From assembly GCA_946627685.1 (NCBI GenBank), contig CAMOVV010000089.1, positions 1-5,726 of the forward strand: 5,726 nucleotides of DNA, given 5' to 3'. The notes below the pieces were generated by a model. That model searched no databases. It had not been told where the DNA came from and saw only the letters and a program-made list of their open reading frames with translations. Made by a program: the position numbers and the translations under genes. Positions 4,580 to 5,726 of the stretch are shown piece by piece (position 1 is the stretch's first letter; every line of letters starts with the position of its first letter). The DNA is from an uncultured Bacteroidales bacterium (GTDB lineage: Bacteria > Bacteroidota > Bacteroidia > Bacteroidales > UBA932).

Positions 4580-5726
4580 GCAAGAAACACAATTTCCTGG
4601 CATTTGACTGCGGAGCGACCAGCGGCCGCGCAGTCCTCGCCACCGTCGGGGACGGAGAATTTGAAATGAGGGAAATCCACCGTTTCCCCGACCGCATCCT
4701 TGACTTCGACGGGAAGTTCTATTGGGATATCTATGGAATGTTCAATTCCTTCAGGGAGGCGCTTGCAAAGGTCGCCGCCGAGGGTATAGAACTGGAATCC
4801 ATAGGAATAGACACCTGGGGAGTGGATTTCGGCTTCCTCTCCGGCGACGGTGTCCCGGCAGGCCTTCCGCGTTGCTACCGGGACCCTTACACCTCCGGGA
4901 TTCCGGAAGAGGTCTTCCGCACCGTTCCCCGCGAGGAACTTTACGGCAGGACCGGAATCCAGATAATGGATTTCAACAGCATTTTCCAGCTGTATGCCCA
5001 GAAAAAGGAAGGTTCTGCGGCTATGGAGGCGGCAAGGGAACTTCTGTTCATGCCCGACCTTCTTACCTGGTTCCTGACCGGCGAAAAAGTGTGCGAATAC
5101 ACGATAGCCTCCACCTCCGGCATGATGGACCAGACCACCAGGCAGTTCGACAAGTCCCTGCTGGAAAGCCTTGGAATCAGCACTTCCTTCCTCCTGGATA
5201 TCGTGCAGCCAGGCACCCGCGTGGGCGTTTTGAGAAAGAACCTGGCCCGGGAGGCCGGTCTTCCGCAGGTGCCCGTCATCGCCGTCGCTGGCCACGACAC
5301 CGCTTCGGCCATCGCCGCAGTGCCCGCCGCCGACGAGCGTTTCGCCTACCTCAGCTCCGGCACCTGGAGCCTCATGGGCATAGAGACCCCTTCTCCCATA
5401 ATCAACGCCGAATCGGCTCAGGAGAATTTCACGAATGAAGGCGGAATCGAGGGCACCACCCGTTTCCTCAAGAACATCACGGGAATGTGGCTCCTCGAGC
5501 AAAGCCGCAAGACCTGGGCGGCCGAAGGCAGGACCTACACCTACGACGGCATCGAAGCCATGGCCCGCGAAGCCATCGATTTCCCGTCCATAGTGAATCC
5601 CGACGACCCCAGGTTCGCCTCTCCCAAGGACATGGACGCCGAGATCAAGGCTGTCGTCCGCGAGAGCGGACAGAGGGTTCCCGCCACCGACGGGGAGATG
5701 GTAAGCTGCATCTACCACAGCCTGGC
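4576..5726 (+). CDS. rhaB: Rhamnulokinase RhaB, 3' end beyond window
   Basis: Rhamnulokinase phosphorylates L-rhamnulose with ATP to L-rhamnulose 1-phosphate, the second cytoplasmic step of L-rhamnose catabolism. The 383 codons in view match the FGGY kinase fold; E. coli RhaB has 489 residues, so about 100 are missing at the right edge. The N-terminal phosphate-binding motif is FDCGATSGRA (10-19). GIDTWGVDFGFL (77-88) is typical of rhamnulokinases. GHDTASA (239-245) supplies the expected catalytic base Asp241. YLSSGTWSLMG (258-268) is the second nucleotide-binding strand-turn. NEGGIEGTTRFLKNITGMWL (287-306) is the family-specific segment that separates RhaB from xylulo- and glycerol kinases. 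The ATG at 4576 gives the standard N-terminus and overlaps the preceding micro-ORF stop. Rhamnose isomerase, permease and aldolase genes would be expected downstream but are out of view. No dedicated promoter is visible. Confidence 0.95.
   Translation, partial: MSKKHNFLAFDCGATSGRAVLATVGDGEFEMREIHRFPDRILDFDGKFYWDIYGMFNSFREALAKVAAEGIELESIGIDTWGVDFGFLSGDGVPAGLPRCYRDPYTSGIPEEVFRTVPREELYGRTGIQIMDFNSIFQLYAQKKEGSAAMEAARELLFMPDLLTWFLTGEKVCEYTIASTSGMMDQTTRQFDKSLLESLGISTSFLLDIVQPGTRVGVLRKNLAREAGLPQVPVIAVAGHDTASAIAAVPAADERFAYLSSGTWSLMGIETPSPIINAESAQENFTNEGGIEGTTRFLKNITGMWLLEQSRKTWAAEGRTYTYDGIEAMAREAIDFPSIVNPDDPRFASPKDMDAEIKAVVRESGQRVPATDGEMVSCIYHSL

Noticed and set aside
4495..5718. Long (407-codon) minus-strand open frame opposite rhaB
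   Set aside because: It is antisense to a well-matched rhamnulokinase, shows no recognisable motif, and is another GC-driven shadow.

Overview
The window looks like a chromosomal piece of a GC-rich member of the Bacteroidetes, probably Bacteroidales (Alistipes/Rikenellaceae-like or an uncultured gut or rumen relative; this placement is inference). Three things point there. Promoter-like sites match the Bacteroidetes housekeeping consensus (TTTG, about 19 nt, TANNTTTG) rather than the E. coli one. Gene starts lack Shine-Dalgarno sequences and have AT-rich leaders. The gene content includes a secreted lipoprotein alpha-mannosidase of family GH92 and a rhamnulokinase closely resembling Bacteroidetes enzymes.

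Left part, minus strand (about 17-3989): a leftward block reads, in transcription order, an exported Lys/Ala/Gln-rich coiled-coil protein of unknown function, a full-length GH92 alpha-mannosidase lipoprotein, and a HAD-superfamily hydrolase. The gaps are 24 nt between the first two and a 4-nt ATGA overlap between the last two, so this is probably one operon. It starts from a TATCTTTG -7 element at 3982-3989. The GH92 enzyme would trim mannose from glycans outside the cytoplasm; the HAD protein is cytoplasmic and its substrate is unknown. Beyond the operon lies a 216-nt non-coding gap holding a perfect 15-bp inverted repeat and a textbook promoter. These are followed by a tRNA-Ser(UGA) gene with its own Rho-independent terminator.

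Right part, plus strand (3997-5726): mscL, the large-conductance mechanosensitive channel, has its own promoter, which overlaps the divergent operon promoter. It is followed by rhaB (rhamnulokinase), which runs off the window edge after 383 codons. The 67 nt between mscL and rhaB hold two overlapping signals. One is a 23-codon ORF that overlaps the mscL stop (TAATG) and the rhaB start (ATGA) and encodes a near-ideal lipoprotein signal peptide. The other is a 10-bp hairpin with a short T tract, resembling a terminator or attenuator. This junction is the most unusual thing in the window.

No CRISPR array, complete transposon, phage gene, SusC/SusD pair or obvious defence system is visible. Apart from the mscL-rhaB junction and the inverted repeat, the region looks like ordinary Bacteroidetes housekeeping and glycan-use sequence.
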